Assembly: GCA_036787815.1 (NCBI GenBank)
Contig: DAIQOP010000050.1
Coordinates: forward strand, 1-18,536
DNA: 18,536 bases
Source of the DNA: DATBAK01 sp036787815
Lineage (GTDB): Bacteria; Actinomycetota; Acidimicrobiia; IMCC26256; PALSA-610
Reading direction: 5' to 3'
This document shows positions 1 through 7,401 of the stretch, one piece after another (positions within the stretch are counted from its first letter, which is position 1; each line of letters starts with the position of its first letter). The notes below the pieces were generated by a model. The model searched no databases. It was not told where the DNA came from and worked only from the letters and a program-made list of their open reading frames with translations. The position numbers and the translations under genes were made by a program.

Positions 1-894
1 CTCGGCTACGACGAGCTCGCGGCCGCGAATCCGGCGCTGATCTACGCGTCGATCTCGGGCTACGGGCAGACCGGGCCACGGGCCGAGGCACCCGCGATGG
101 ACCAGGCGGTGCAGGCGGCGTCGGGGCTCATGGCCAAGACCGGCTTCTCCGACGGTCCGCCGGTGCGCACCGGCGCCGCGGTCGCCGACTACTCGAGCGC
201 CGCGTTCGCCGCGATGGGCGTGCTCGGCGCCTTGCGCCAGCGCGACCGGACCGGGCGCGGGCAGCACGTCGATCTCGCGATGCTCGACGTCCTCACCGCG
301 CTCGTGTGGGACGAGCCCGTCGACCACTACGCGGCGAGCGGTGTGCCGGTACGCACCGGCAACGCCGATCCGCGAGGTGCACCGATCAACGTGTACCCGG
401 CGCGCGACGGCTGGGTCGCGGTGACCCTCACCACGAACGAGCAATGGCGGCAGCTCGTGGGCTTCATGGGCCGACCGGAATGGGCCGAGGAGCTCCCGAC
501 CATTCGTGAGCGTGCCCACCACGCAGCCGAGATCGACGAAGCCTTCGCGCAATGGTCGCGCACGCTGACGGCCGACGAGGTCGAGCGCGCGTTGGTCGGG
601 ATCGGTGTGCCCGCGTCGGTCGTGCGCGACCCCATCGCCGCGCGCGACGACGGGCAGCTGGCCCACCGGGCGTTGCTCGAGCCGCTTCGCCACCCGGCCG
701 CCGCCGCGCCGAGCGGCTTCCTCGGGCCGCGATTGCCGATCGCGTTCGAGGGTCGCGCCGAGCAGCTCGCACCCGCCGAGCTCCTCGGCACGAGCACCGA
801 CGCGGTGCTCACCGAGTGGCTCGGCCTCGACGCGAGCGAGCTCGATCGCCTGCACGCGTCCGTCGTCGTCGGCACGCCACACGCGGCCGGATGA
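1..894 (+). CDS. CaiB/BaiF family III CoA-transferase, 3' part (5' end outside window)
   Basis: The reading frame is open from base 1, so the start lies upstream; the last 297 residues are present. Family III CoA-transferases move CoA between acyl-CoAs and free acids through a covalent aspartyl intermediate, in the cytoplasm. The visible features are typical: the ISGYGQTGP segment near the left edge, a following DQAVQAASGLM stretch, and GRGQHVDLAMLDVL at about 256-294. The aspartate of AMLD (codon 286-288) aligns with the catalytic Asp of formyl-CoA transferase. The C-terminal half has the usual substrate-domain features, including INVYPARDGWVAV and a late GIPxxxV-like stretch (GVPASVVRDP). 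The acid substrate cannot be told from sequence; carnitine-, racemase- and succinyl-CoA-type members look alike here. It ends 75 bp from the end of a convergent gene. The family call is firm; the substrate is unknown. Confidence 0.93.
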   Translation, partial: LGYDELAAANPALIYASISGYGQTGPRAEAPAMDQAVQAASGLMAKTGFSDGPPVRTGAAVADYSSAAFAAMGVLGALRQRDRTGRGQHVDLAMLDVLTALVWDEPVDHYAASGVPVRTGNADPRGAPINVYPARDGWVAVTLTTNEQWRQLVGFMGRPEWAEELPTIRERAHHAAEIDEAFAQWSRTLTADEVERALVGIGVPASVVRDPIAARDDGQLAHRALLEPLRHPAAAAPSGFLGPRLPIAFEGRAEQLAPAELLGTSTDAVLTEWLGLDASELDRLHASVVVGTPHAAG

Positions 895-969
895 CCGGCG
901 AGTCGTTCCGGATCCGTCGGTCGGTGCGCTTCGGAGGGGCATAGCGATCGTCGCTCGCCACTGGCCCGG

Positions 970-1200
970 CTACTCGGCGGCGATGACGGCAGCGGCGCGC
1001 TCGAGGTCGCAGTCGAACACGAGCACGCCGTGGCCACCGAACTGCGCGAGCTGTGGAGCCCAGCCGCCGGCGTCGCTGTACCGCGCGCTCGCGGTGATCC
1101 CGTTGGCCTGCAGCTTGGCGATCAACGCGTCGGCCTCGAACCGGCTCGGAACCCGGGTGAGCTCGACGATCCGATCGTGATCGTGGTGGTCGACTGCCAC
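970..1200 (-). CDS. small DUF2007-like protein
   Basis: This is a 76-residue protein starting at GTG 1200, 10 bp after the stop of the upstream LLM oxidoreductase gene on the same strand. The pattern IVELTRVPSRFEADALIAKL, then a GITASARYSDAGG segment and an ending VLVFDCDLERAAAVI, matches the small DUF2007 fold (putative signal-transducing or ACT-like proteins). In that fold a pair of beta-alpha-beta units brings together 'range/reach' residues (FEADALIAKLQANGI) and a final DLERA helix. The frame stays open upstream, but there it overlaps the oxidoreductase and has no family similarity, so the short form is preferred. No clear ribosome binding site precedes the GTG, so translation probably depends on coupling to the upstream gene. 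Biochemical function is unknown. Confidence 0.72.
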   Translation of the reverse strand: MAVDHHDHDRIVELTRVPSRFEADALIAKLQANGITASARYSDAGGWAPQLAQFGGHGVLVFDCDLERAAAVIAAE

Positions 1201-1210
1201 GACGAGAAGC

Positions 1211-2161
1211 TTACGGGGCTGACGATGCCCGCCGTTCGGTAGCTCGCACGGCCTCGATGATGGGCGCGGCCTGATCCGCGTCGCGGCTGACGAAGTACGA
1301 GAACCCCCAGCGTTCGCGGGCCCGACGGAGTTGCTCGACGATCTCGGCAACGGTGCCGAGGAGCATGTAGGGCGTAGCGAGCAACGTCTCGGGATCGACG
1401 GCGATGCGTCGCGCGACGCGTTCCGCGCTCGCGCGGCGTCGAGTCGTGATATCGACGTGTTGCACGAGCGCGTTGAGCTCGAGCTCCGCGAATCGTTCGC
1501 CCGCGGCGGCGCGGACGAGCGCGACCTTCGCGTCGATCTGGGCGGGCTCCCACTCGATCTCGTGATGTTGGCCGTCGGGCAGCGTGCGGCCCGTACCGGT
1601 GAAGCCGACGATGTCGGCGACTTCGGCCGCGAGCCGGAGCACCCGGTCGCCGTTCCCGCCGATGAGCAACTGCGGCCGGCGAGGCGGGAACAGGCGGTGC
1701 GCGCCGAGGCGGTAGTACGGGCCGTCGAAGGTGACCTCTTCGCCGTCGAAGAGCCGCCGCAGGAGGCGCGCCGATTCCCCGAGTCGCGAGACGCGCACGC
1801 CGGCACGATCGAACGGGAGCCCGATCTGTGCGTATTCGGGAGCGGAATGCCCCGCGCCCAAGCCGAGCTCGAGTCGGCCGTCGCTCAGCAGGTCGACGGT
1901 CGCGGCCTCCCGCGCGAGCAATGCGGGATGGCGGAAGTCGTTGTTCAGGACGAACGTGCCGACCCGAATCCGCGATGTGGCGTCGGCCATGGTCGTCAAG
2001 GCCACCATCGGTGACAAGAGGTCGTCGCCGATGTGGTCGGGCACGACGATGGTGTCGAAGCCGAGATCTTCCGCCCGCTTGGCTTGGTCCTTCCAGGCGC
2101 GGCGCGACGGCGCGGTCGCGACCTGCAGCCCGAAGCGAAACGCCCGGGCGTGTGGCGTCAC
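1211..2161 (-). CDS. LLM class F420-dependent oxidoreductase, MSMEG_2516-like
   Basis: This 316-residue TIM-barrel protein belongs to the luciferase-like monooxygenase superfamily. These enzymes use reduced coenzyme F420 (or FMN) for hydride transfer to small organic substrates in the cytoplasm. Diagnostic stretches are AEDLGFDTIVVPDH (about residues 30-43), RVGTFVLNNDFRHPALLARE (66-85), LSDGRLELGLGAGH (92-105) and LLIGGNGDRVL (165-175). The LNNDFRHPALLAREAAT pattern is characteristic of the MSMEG_2516-type subfamily. The GTG at 2161 is the only start codon in frame between the preceding gene's stop and the first barrel strand, so it is chosen although no Shine-Dalgarno sequence is visible. 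The frame continues open far upstream, but that part is only the antisense-frame shadow of the amidohydrolase gene. The likely operon order is amidohydrolase, this gene, DUF2007. The substrate is unknown. Confidence 0.9.
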   Translation of the reverse strand: MTPHARAFRFGLQVATAPSRRAWKDQAKRAEDLGFDTIVVPDHIGDDLLSPMVALTTMADATSRIRVGTFVLNNDFRHPALLAREAATVDLLSDGRLELGLGAGHSAPEYAQIGLPFDRAGVRVSRLGESARLLRRLFDGEEVTFDGPYYRLGAHRLFPPRRPQLLIGGNGDRVLRLAAEVADIVGFTGTGRTLPDGQHHEIEWEPAQIDAKVALVRAAAGERFAELELNALVQHVDITTRRRASAERVARRIAVDPETLLATPYMLLGTVAEIVEQLRRARERWGFSYFVSRDADQAAPIIEAVRATERRASSAP

Positions 2162-2194
2162 CGGTCGTGGAGGGGGAGCGGGTCGGATCTCCGA

Positions 2195-2219
2195 CGAGTC
2201 GAGCGAGTCGAGCGACTCG
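2195..2219. repeat. small direct plus inverted repeat in an 80-bp intergenic gap
   Basis: The heptamer CGAGTCG occurs at 2195-2201 and 2204-2210, and its reverse complement CGACTCG lies at 2213-2219. This can form a hairpin in the minus-strand transcript between the amidohydrolase stop (2242) and the LLM start (2161). There is no T-run, so it does not look like an intrinsic terminator. It could be a minor processing or operator element, or chance in GC-rich DNA. Confidence 0.4.
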
Positions 2220-2241
2220 GGCGGGTGCAGCGGGCGCGCCT

Positions 2242-3912
2242 TCAGCCGCGGAGCACGCGGCCGGGCCGCGCGGCCAGACCCTCGTCGTCGGCCGCCCCGT
2301 CGGCTCGCACCACCACGCCGTTGACGAGCATGTGCGTCATGCCGACGGGTGCATCGGCGACGAGCCGTTCGCCGTTCGCCGGGAAGTCGTGCACGCGGCG
2401 CAGCGGGCCGGGGGCGACCGTGTCGGGGTCGAACACGGCGAGATCGGCGGCCTTGCCCGGCGCGATGGTGCCCCGATCGGTGAGTCCGTAGACGGCCGCG
2501 GGCTCGCCGGTGAGCTTGTGGATCGCCCGTTCCATCGGCATCACCGCGCGCTCGCGCACCCAGTTGCCGAGCAGGTCGGTCGCGAAGCACGCGTCGCAGA
2601 GCTGGCTCACGTGGGCGCCCGAGTCGGCGAGCCCCAGCAGCACCGTGTCCTGGGGCAGGAGCCACGCGATCGCGTCGGGATCGTTGTTGGCGAGCACGCT
2701 CGTGAACCGGGTCTCGAGGTTCTCGGAGATCGACACGTCGAGCATCACGTCGAGCGGGGTGCAACCCCGCTCCTGCGCCACCTCGGGGAGCGGGCGACCG
2801 ACGAGATCAGGATTCGTGCTCGACTCCGCGACCGCGAGGGAAGCCCAATTCGGTGGGAGCAGGCCTCCACCGTTCAGCTCCTCCCACGCCCGGGCCCGCC
2901 ACGCGGGGTCGCGGTACGCGGCGATGCGCTGATCGAGGCCGGTGTCCATCAGGGCCGCGAAGATCGGTCGCATGTTGAAGGTGAACGGCTCCTTCAGGTT
3001 CATCTGGAACACGAGGGGCCGGCACGACACCTGCGGCCACACCTCGATGCCCTCGGCGCGCGCCGCGACGTTCGCCGCCATGATGCGCTCGTGCCACGGG
3101 TAGTCCTTGATCGTGAGGAGCGCTGTCCACGTGAGGGGGCGGCCGATCGCCCGCTGGATCTCGAAGACGTCTTCGTGCTTGATCGTCTCGCCCGGTAGCA
3201 ACGCGGCGACACCGCGCCCCGCGTCGCGCAGGGGCTCGAGCAACGCGTTGAGCTCGTGGAGGTCGGCGAGGCGCGACGGCACCGGGCGGCCTCCGTCGCC
3301 GTTGTGGGTCATCGAGGAGCTGGTCGCGAAGCCGGCGGCCCCGGCGGCGATCGCTTCCGCGACGACCGCGCGCATGCGCGCCAACTCGTCGTCGGTCGCG
3401 GCGCGCTCGTATCCGGCCTCGCCCATGACCCAGAGCCGCACCGCGGTGTGGCCGACGTAGCAGCCGTAGTTCAGCGCGGTGCCGTGCCGTTCGACCGAGT
3501 CGAGGTACTGGGGGAAGGTCTCGAAGTCCCAGGGCACTCCGGCCTCGAGCGTCTCGAGGCTCATGTCCTCGACGTGCTGGAGCGTGCGCGACAGCAGGTC
3601 GCGGTGCTCGGGACGGCAGGGTGCGAGGGAGAACCCGCAGTTGCCGGCGATCACCGACGTGACCCCGTGGTACGACGACGGGGTGAGCGACGGGTCCCAG
3701 AAGACCTGGGCGTCGTAGTGCGTGTGGATGTCGACGAAGCCGGGCGCGACGATCTGGCCGGAGGCGTCGAGCTCACGGGTTGCCGGCCCGGCCGTCAGCC
3801 CGTCGCCCACCTCGCTGACGACCCCGCCGGTCACCGCGACGTCGGCGCGCCGCCCGGGAGCTCCGGTGCCGTCGACGACGGTGCCGCCCCGAATGACTAC
3901 GTCTGGCGCCAT
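2242..3912 (-). CDS. amidohydrolase, N-acyl-D-amino-acid deacylase (D-aminoacylase) superfamily
   Basis: This 556-residue cytoplasmic amidohydrolase starts at ATG 3912 with a good ribosome binding site (AAGGAG, 6 nt before the ATG). The N-terminal beta-sandwich (residues 1-58, DVVIRGGTVVDGTGAPG) leads to DIHTHYD at 61-67, with metal ligands His63 and His65. GNCGF at 90-94 holds Cys92, equivalent to the bridging cysteine of D-aminoacylase. ADSGAHV at 429-435 holds Asp430, equivalent to the catalytic aspartate. The C-terminal domain carries GTIAPGKAADLAVFDPD. The two further histidines of classical D-aminoacylases, in their THxR and SHxK motifs, are not seen: the corresponding regions read VAALLPGE (about 235-242) and WTALLTI (262-268). 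It therefore belongs to a divergent subfamily, and the substrate may not be an N-acyl-D-amino acid. It leads a probable three-gene minus-strand operon. Confidence 0.9.
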   Translation of the reverse strand: MAPDVVIRGGTVVDGTGAPGRRADVAVTGGVVSEVGDGLTAGPATRELDASGQIVAPGFVDIHTHYDAQVFWDPSLTPSSYHGVTSVIAGNCGFSLAPCRPEHRDLLSRTLQHVEDMSLETLEAGVPWDFETFPQYLDSVERHGTALNYGCYVGHTAVRLWVMGEAGYERAATDDELARMRAVVAEAIAAGAAGFATSSSMTHNGDGGRPVPSRLADLHELNALLEPLRDAGRGVAALLPGETIKHEDVFEIQRAIGRPLTWTALLTIKDYPWHERIMAANVAARAEGIEVWPQVSCRPLVFQMNLKEPFTFNMRPIFAALMDTGLDQRIAAYRDPAWRARAWEELNGGGLLPPNWASLAVAESSTNPDLVGRPLPEVAQERGCTPLDVMLDVSISENLETRFTSVLANNDPDAIAWLLPQDTVLLGLADSGAHVSQLCDACFATDLLGNWVRERAVMPMERAIHKLTGEPAAVYGLTDRGTIAPGKAADLAVFDPDTVAPGPLRRVHDFPANGERLVADAPVGMTHMLVNGVVVRADGAADDEGLAARPGRVLRG

Positions 3913-3924
3913 CGTCGCTCCTTC
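3913..3924 (-). promoter_or_regulatory. ribosome binding site fixing the amidohydrolase start
   Basis: Read on the minus strand, AAGGAG followed by CGACG precedes ATG 3912. This is one of the strongest Shine-Dalgarno matches in the window. It excludes the in-frame upstream ATG codons, whose extra residues have no family match. Confidence 0.75.
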
Positions 3925-4021
3925 GAGCATCGGCCATTGGTCGCCCCAGCGTGGCCGACCGTGCGCCCGCGCGGCAAGCACCGGCACCGCTCGCCGACCC
4001 GGGCCCCGTCACGGGCGCCGG

Positions 4022-4027
4022 TAACAT
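4022..4027 (+). promoter_or_regulatory. -10 hexamer TAACAT of a probable leaderless iolB-like transcript
   Basis: TAACAT fits the actinobacterial TANNNT consensus and ends 9 nt before ATG 4037. That is the spacing at which transcription would start at, or next to, the A of the ATG. No Shine-Dalgarno sequence is present (GCGCCTCC precedes the ATG). No convincing -35 box is seen, which is common for such promoters. Confidence 0.5.
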
Positions 4028-4036
4028 CGCGCCTCC

Positions 4037-4762
4037 ATGACGCAGCTGGAACTCACGGGCGACGGGCGCGTCGAGCGGCTGCTGGAGTCGGGGACCGACG
4101 GCCGGTTGGGCGCGGCCCGTACCGCCGGCAGCGTCTCGGGTGAAGCCCACGGCTCGCTCGCGTGGGTCGTGGTCGAGGACGGCCGCGGCCGCCTGAGCAT
4201 CAGTCCGGCGGCCGGTTCGGGGCGCGGTGACGAGAGCGTCGAGGTCGACGGTCGCGCCGACGTGTTCGAGCGGGCCGGATGGTCGGCGATCGTCGGCCCG
4301 GGCGGGCGGTTCGCGCTCGACGGCGACCTGCGGGCGACGGTGGTGTGGCGGGCGTCGGAACGCGCGACCGGGAGCCGGATCATCGACCCGTCCACCGTCG
4401 TCGAGGAACAGCGCGGCGACGGCCCGACGGCCCGGCGGGTCCGCACGTACGTTGCCGAGGGCGAGCTGATCGTGGGGGAGACGATGAACCCGCCCGGCGG
4501 TTGGTCGTCGTACCCGCCCCACCGCCACGACCACGAGGAGCTCTACCTGTACCGCTTCGATCCGCCGAACGGATTCGGAGTGCATGTCTCCTACGACGAC
4601 GCAGCCGACTCGGCGCGCGTCGTGCGCGACGGCTCGATCGAGCGCATCACCGGCGGTTACCACCCCGTCGTCGCGGCTCCGGCGGCGGAGATGTACTACC
4701 TGTGGGCCCTCGCGGGCGACCAGGACACCGTCGCCACCCACGTCGATCCGCTCTTCGCGTGA
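4037..4762 (+). CDS. iolB: IolB-like 5-deoxy-glucuronate isomerase
   Basis: This 241-residue bicupin protein is of the KduI/IolB family. IolB converts 5-deoxy-D-glucuronate to 2-deoxy-5-keto-D-gluconate in myo-inositol breakdown. The C-terminal cupin is unmistakable: GETMNPPGGWSSYPPHRHD starts at residue 148, then EELYLYRF, GFGVHVSYDD, GGYHPVVAAP and MYYLWALAGD. Probable metal ligands are His162, His164, Glu167 or Glu168, and His209. The protein is about 30 residues shorter than typical IolB. Its linker between HxH and the glutamates is cut to one or two residues where usual members have a longer insert rich in D/P/E. The N-terminal cupin is divergent. No iolC, iolD, iolE or iolG lies nearby, so the inositol role is inferred from family only. 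The start is supported by a TANNNT hexamer just upstream and by the lack of any ribosome binding site. Confidence 0.85.
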   Translation: MTQLELTGDGRVERLLESGTDGRLGAARTAGSVSGEAHGSLAWVVVEDGRGRLSISPAAGSGRGDESVEVDGRADVFERAGWSAIVGPGGRFALDGDLRATVVWRASERATGSRIIDPSTVVEEQRGDGPTARRVRTYVAEGELIVGETMNPPGGWSSYPPHRHDHEELYLYRFDPPNGFGVHVSYDDAADSARVVRDGSIERITGGYHPVVAAPAAEMYYLWALAGDQDTVATHVDPLFA

Positions 4763-4798
4763 ATGCTCCGCCTCACGTGAGCGACCGTTCCCCGTTTC

Positions 4799-4828
4799 TT
4801 GACGCCCATGTCAGGTTGCCGCGAGAGT
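4799..4828 (+). promoter_or_regulatory. possible promoter of the dehydrogenase-glycosyltransferase operon
   Basis: TTGACG at 4799-4804 matches five of six bases of the -35 consensus. After an 18-nt spacer, GAGAGT (4823-4828) is a weak -10. The pair lies in the 97-bp gap after the iolB-like gene and 31 nt before the chosen ATG 4860. The weak -10 makes this tentative; readthrough from the iolB-like gene is also possible. Confidence 0.35.
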
Positions 4829-4859
4829 CACGCCGAAGGTGCTTCCCCCGGGGGGACGG

Positions 4860-5954
4860 ATGACCACCACCGACACGGCGGCGTCGCTGCCGGCCACGAT
4901 GCCTGCCGCGGTCCTCAAGGGGCTGCGTCACGTCGAGGTCGAGGATCGGCCCTTGCCGACCGTCGGGCCGCACGAGGTGCTGCTCGAGGTCAGCCACTGC
5001 GGGATCTGCGGCTCGGACCTGCACTTCATGGTCGAGTGGGAGGGTGCGGCCAAGCCGGGCGCGATCGAAGGCCACGAGTACAGCGGCACGGTCGTCGCCC
5101 TCGGGAGCGAGGTCGAGGGCTGGAGCATCGGCGAAGAGGTCGTCGGCGGCCCCTCGCCGCGCTGCGGCGTCTGCGAGTACTGCGTCGTCGGGCGCCCGTC
5201 GCTCTGTCTCGAGCGGGGCAAGGTCGGTGCCGGCGACGACGTGTGGCAGGGCGCGTTCGCGCGCTACAAGGCGGTGAACGCGGCCGAGATGCTGCGCGTG
5301 CCGGCCGGGTTGTCGATGCGCCACGCCGCGCTCGTCGAGCCGATGGCCGTCGCGCTGCACGGCATCACCCGCGCGGGCGGTGCGCGGCCCGGCGCGAGGT
5401 ACCTCGTGACCGGGGGCGGGCCGATCGGGTTCCTGTCGGTCGCGGCGCTGAAGGCCGAGGGGGTCGACGACGTGGTGGTGAGCGAGCCTCACGCCGGCCG
5501 GAGGGCGCTGTGCGAGCGCCTCGGAGCGCGCGCCGTCGACCCGTCGGAGCTGCGCATGCCGATGATGCCGCACGACCTCGTCGACGAGCCCTTCGACGTT
5601 GTCCTCGAGTGCTCCGGTCACCGCGAGGCGCTCGAAGCCGGGCTCGCGCAGCTCAAGCGGGCAGGCACGCTGGTGCTCGTCGGTGCAGGGATCCGCCGGC
5701 CGCGTTTCGACAACAACCGCATCCTGCTCAACGAGCTGACGATCACCGGCTCGTTCGTCTACGACGCCGACGGCTTCCCGCGCGCGCTCGAGCTGCTGGC
5801 TTCGGGACGCGTGCCGCTCGACGTGCTCGTCGAGCCCGACGACGTGCCGCTCGACGGGCTGCTCGACGCGGCGTTGGGTCTGCACGAGGGCCGTCTCGCG
5901 GCGAAGGTGATGGTCGTTCCACGAGTCGGCACGCGACGAGAGGCGCACACATGA
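4860..5954 (+). CDS. zinc-dependent medium-chain alcohol dehydrogenase
   Basis: This 364-residue MDR-superfamily dehydrogenase would oxidise an alcohol or polyol with NAD(P)+. The catalytic zinc site is visible as HCGICGSD (Cys47), GHE (His72, Glu73) and VEPMAVALHG (Glu160). The four structural-zinc cysteines are Cys102, Cys105, Cys108 and Cys116 in the RCGVCEYC...C loop. The nucleotide fold has GGGPIG at 185-190 and a strand ending SEP at 208-210; the acidic residue there suggests NAD rather than NADP. The overall layout resembles sorbitol, threonine and butanediol dehydrogenases. ATG 4860 is chosen over GTG 4839 because the extra seven residues (LPPGGR region) look non-family and a G-rich run precedes the ATG. 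The stop overlaps the next start as ATGA. Substrate unknown. Confidence 0.92.
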   Translation: MTTTDTAASLPATMPAAVLKGLRHVEVEDRPLPTVGPHEVLLEVSHCGICGSDLHFMVEWEGAAKPGAIEGHEYSGTVVALGSEVEGWSIGEEVVGGPSPRCGVCEYCVVGRPSLCLERGKVGAGDDVWQGAFARYKAVNAAEMLRVPAGLSMRHAALVEPMAVALHGITRAGGARPGARYLVTGGGPIGFLSVAALKAEGVDDVVVSEPHAGRRALCERLGARAVDPSELRMPMMPHDLVDEPFDVVLECSGHREALEAGLAQLKRAGTLVLVGAGIRRPRFDNNRILLNELTITGSFVYDADGFPRALELLASGRVPLDVLVEPDDVPLDGLLDAALGLHEGRLAAKVMVVPRVGTRREAHT

Positions 5955-6418
5955 CGGAACCGAAGTTCGAGTCGCGCCACCCCCGCTTCAACCATGTCGC
6001 CATGAGCCTTCCCGCGGAGTTGCTCGACGCCGAGCACCGCGCGCTCCTCACCGACTTCTACGGTGAGGTCTTCGGCTGGCGCGAGCTCCCGATGCTCACC
6101 GACGACCGCAAGCGCCTCGTCTTCCAGGCGTACACGGTGGAGCAGTTCGTCTTCCTGATCGCCGACGAGCCGCCGATGGCGTGCCCCCGACTCGACCACT
6201 TCGGCCTGTCGGTCGGATCGGAATCCGAGCTCGACGACATCCTGGCCCGGGCGCGCGCCTACCAGGCGCGCGACGACCGCGTCGAGATCATCGATCGCAA
6301 GGTCGACGACCACGGCATGATCGCCATCACGAGCATCTACGTTCGTTACCTTCTTCCGATGATGGTCGAAGTGCAGTGGTGGGACCACAAGTGGCAACGG
6401 GAGGACGTCGCGTCGTGA
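5951..6418 (+). CDS. VOC family protein (glyoxalase/dioxygenase fold)
   Basis: This 155-residue vicinal-oxygen-chelate protein overlaps the preceding dehydrogenase stop by 4 bp (ATGA) and has GAGAGG 7 nt before its ATG. Two beta-alpha-beta-beta-beta modules are visible. The first holds RFNHVAMSL (His15) and FYGEVFGW (37-43). The second holds LDHFGLSV (His83) and ends MMVEVQWWD (Glu140). These residues are the positions expected for metal binding in the family. Family members include glyoxalase I, extradiol dioxygenases, epimerases and resistance proteins; the sequence does not decide between them. Its strict coupling to a dehydrogenase and an LLM oxidoreductase suggests a role in the same small-molecule pathway. 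Confidence 0.87.
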   Translation: MTEPKFESRHPRFNHVAMSLPAELLDAEHRALLTDFYGEVFGWRELPMLTDDRKRLVFQAYTVEQFVFLIADEPPMACPRLDHFGLSVGSESELDDILARARAYQARDDRVEIIDRKVDDHGMIAITSIYVRYLLPMMVEVQWWDHKWQREDVAS

Positions 6419-7401
6419 CGGCGTATCCGCGAGACCTGCGTTGGGGCGCGTTCGTTCCGCAGGGTTGGAAGCTCGAGTACACCGGTGTCGGCGCGGCCGC
6501 GGCGTGGGAGCGCTCGAAGGAGATCGCGGCGATCGCCGAGCGGGTGGGCTACGACCATCTCTGGGTCTACGACCACGTCGAGACGGTGCCCCGGCGTGAG
6601 GCAACGCACGTGTTCGAGGCGTTCACGATGCTCTCGGCGCTCTCGCAGCTCACGAGCACGATCCGGCTCGGTCAGCTCGTCACGTGCTCGTCGTACCGGA
6701 ACGCCGGCCTGCTCGCGAAGGAGGCCGCCTGCCTCGACGTCTACTCGGGGGGGCGACTGATCCTCGGCCTGGGCGCGGGTTGGTACGAGCGTGAGTATCA
6801 GGCCTACGGCTACCCGTACCTCGGTGCCGGCGCCCGGCTTGAGCGGCTCGACGAGACGCTCCAGGTCGTGAAGCGGCTCTGGACCGAGGAGACGGTGAGC
6901 TTTGCGGGCAAGCACCTGGAGCTGGACGGCGCCTACTGCGATCCGAAGCCGATCCAGCAGCTCCCGCCCATCTGGGTGGGAGGCGGCGGCGAGAAGAAGA
7001 CGCTGCGCATCGCGGCGCGCCACGCCGACGCGACCAACTGGCAGACGGGCCTCCCGGAGTTCGTGCACAAGTCGCAGGTCCTGCGGGAGCACTGCGAGGC
7101 GGAGGGCCGCGACTTCGAGAGCATCACCCGCACCCACGGCCCCGATTGCCGCCTCTTCGATTCCGACGCCGACCTCCGGGCGTGGCTCGACACGCCCGAC
7201 GGCGGCGCGCTGTGGGGGAGTGGCGACCCCGACGAGTACGTGCGCGACAACTTCGTCGGCACCGTCGAGCAGGTCGCCGAGAAGGTGCAGGGCTACGTCG
7301 ATGCCGGCTGCGCGGAGTTCGTCCTCTGGTTCCGCGACTTCCCGTCGTCGGAGAGCCTCGAGCGGTTCATGGCCGATGTCGTGCCCAAGGTGACCCGGTG
7401 A
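6415..7401 (+). CDS. LLM class F420-dependent oxidoreductase, Rv1855c-like
   Basis: This 328-residue TIM-barrel oxidoreductase of the luciferase-like superfamily probably uses F420H2. Family features are RWGAFVPQGW near the N terminus, AERVGYDHLWVYDH (about 41-54), TSTIRLGQLVTCSSYRN (80-96), YSGGRLILGLGAGWYEREY (110-128) and PPIWVGGGGEKKTLRIAARH. The segment order and GAGWYEREYQAYGYPY are typical of the Rv1855c-type subfamily. GTG 6415 overlaps the VOC stop by 4 bp (GTGA), with GGGAGG about 10 nt upstream. A longer open frame upstream is only a shadow of the VOC gene. It is the second LLM enzyme in the window, from a different subfamily than the one at 2161-1211, so the pair is not a recent duplication. 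Substrate unknown. Confidence 0.92.
   Translation: MTAYPRDLRWGAFVPQGWKLEYTGVGAAAAWERSKEIAAIAERVGYDHLWVYDHVETVPRREATHVFEAFTMLSALSQLTSTIRLGQLVTCSSYRNAGLLAKEAACLDVYSGGRLILGLGAGWYEREYQAYGYPYLGAGARLERLDETLQVVKRLWTEETVSFAGKHLELDGAYCDPKPIQQLPPIWVGGGGEKKTLRIAARHADATNWQTGLPEFVHKSQVLREHCEAEGRDFESITRTHGPDCRLFDSDADLRAWLDTPDGGALWGSGDPDEYVRDNFVGTVEQVAEKVQGYVDAGCAEFVLWFRDFPSSESLERFMADVVPKVTR

Noticed and set aside
943..955. Hairpin AGCGA-TCG-TCGCT between the convergent CoA-transferase and DUF2007 genes as a terminator
   Set aside because: The stem is only 5 bp and no T-run follows on either strand, so an intrinsic terminator is not supported.
2162..2764. N-terminal extension of the minus-strand LLM protein by about 200 residues
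   Set aside because: The extension lies inside the amidohydrolase gene in another frame and is Arg/Gly/Ala-rich without a domain; family length is about 300 residues.
1828..3198. Plus-strand open frame across the LLM and amidohydrolase genes
   Set aside because: It crosses the boundary of two well-supported minus-strand genes and has a shadow-type composition.
1211..7401. The two LLM oxidoreductases as a tandem duplication
   Set aside because: They lie on opposite strands and carry different subfamily signatures, with little similarity outside the general barrel motifs.
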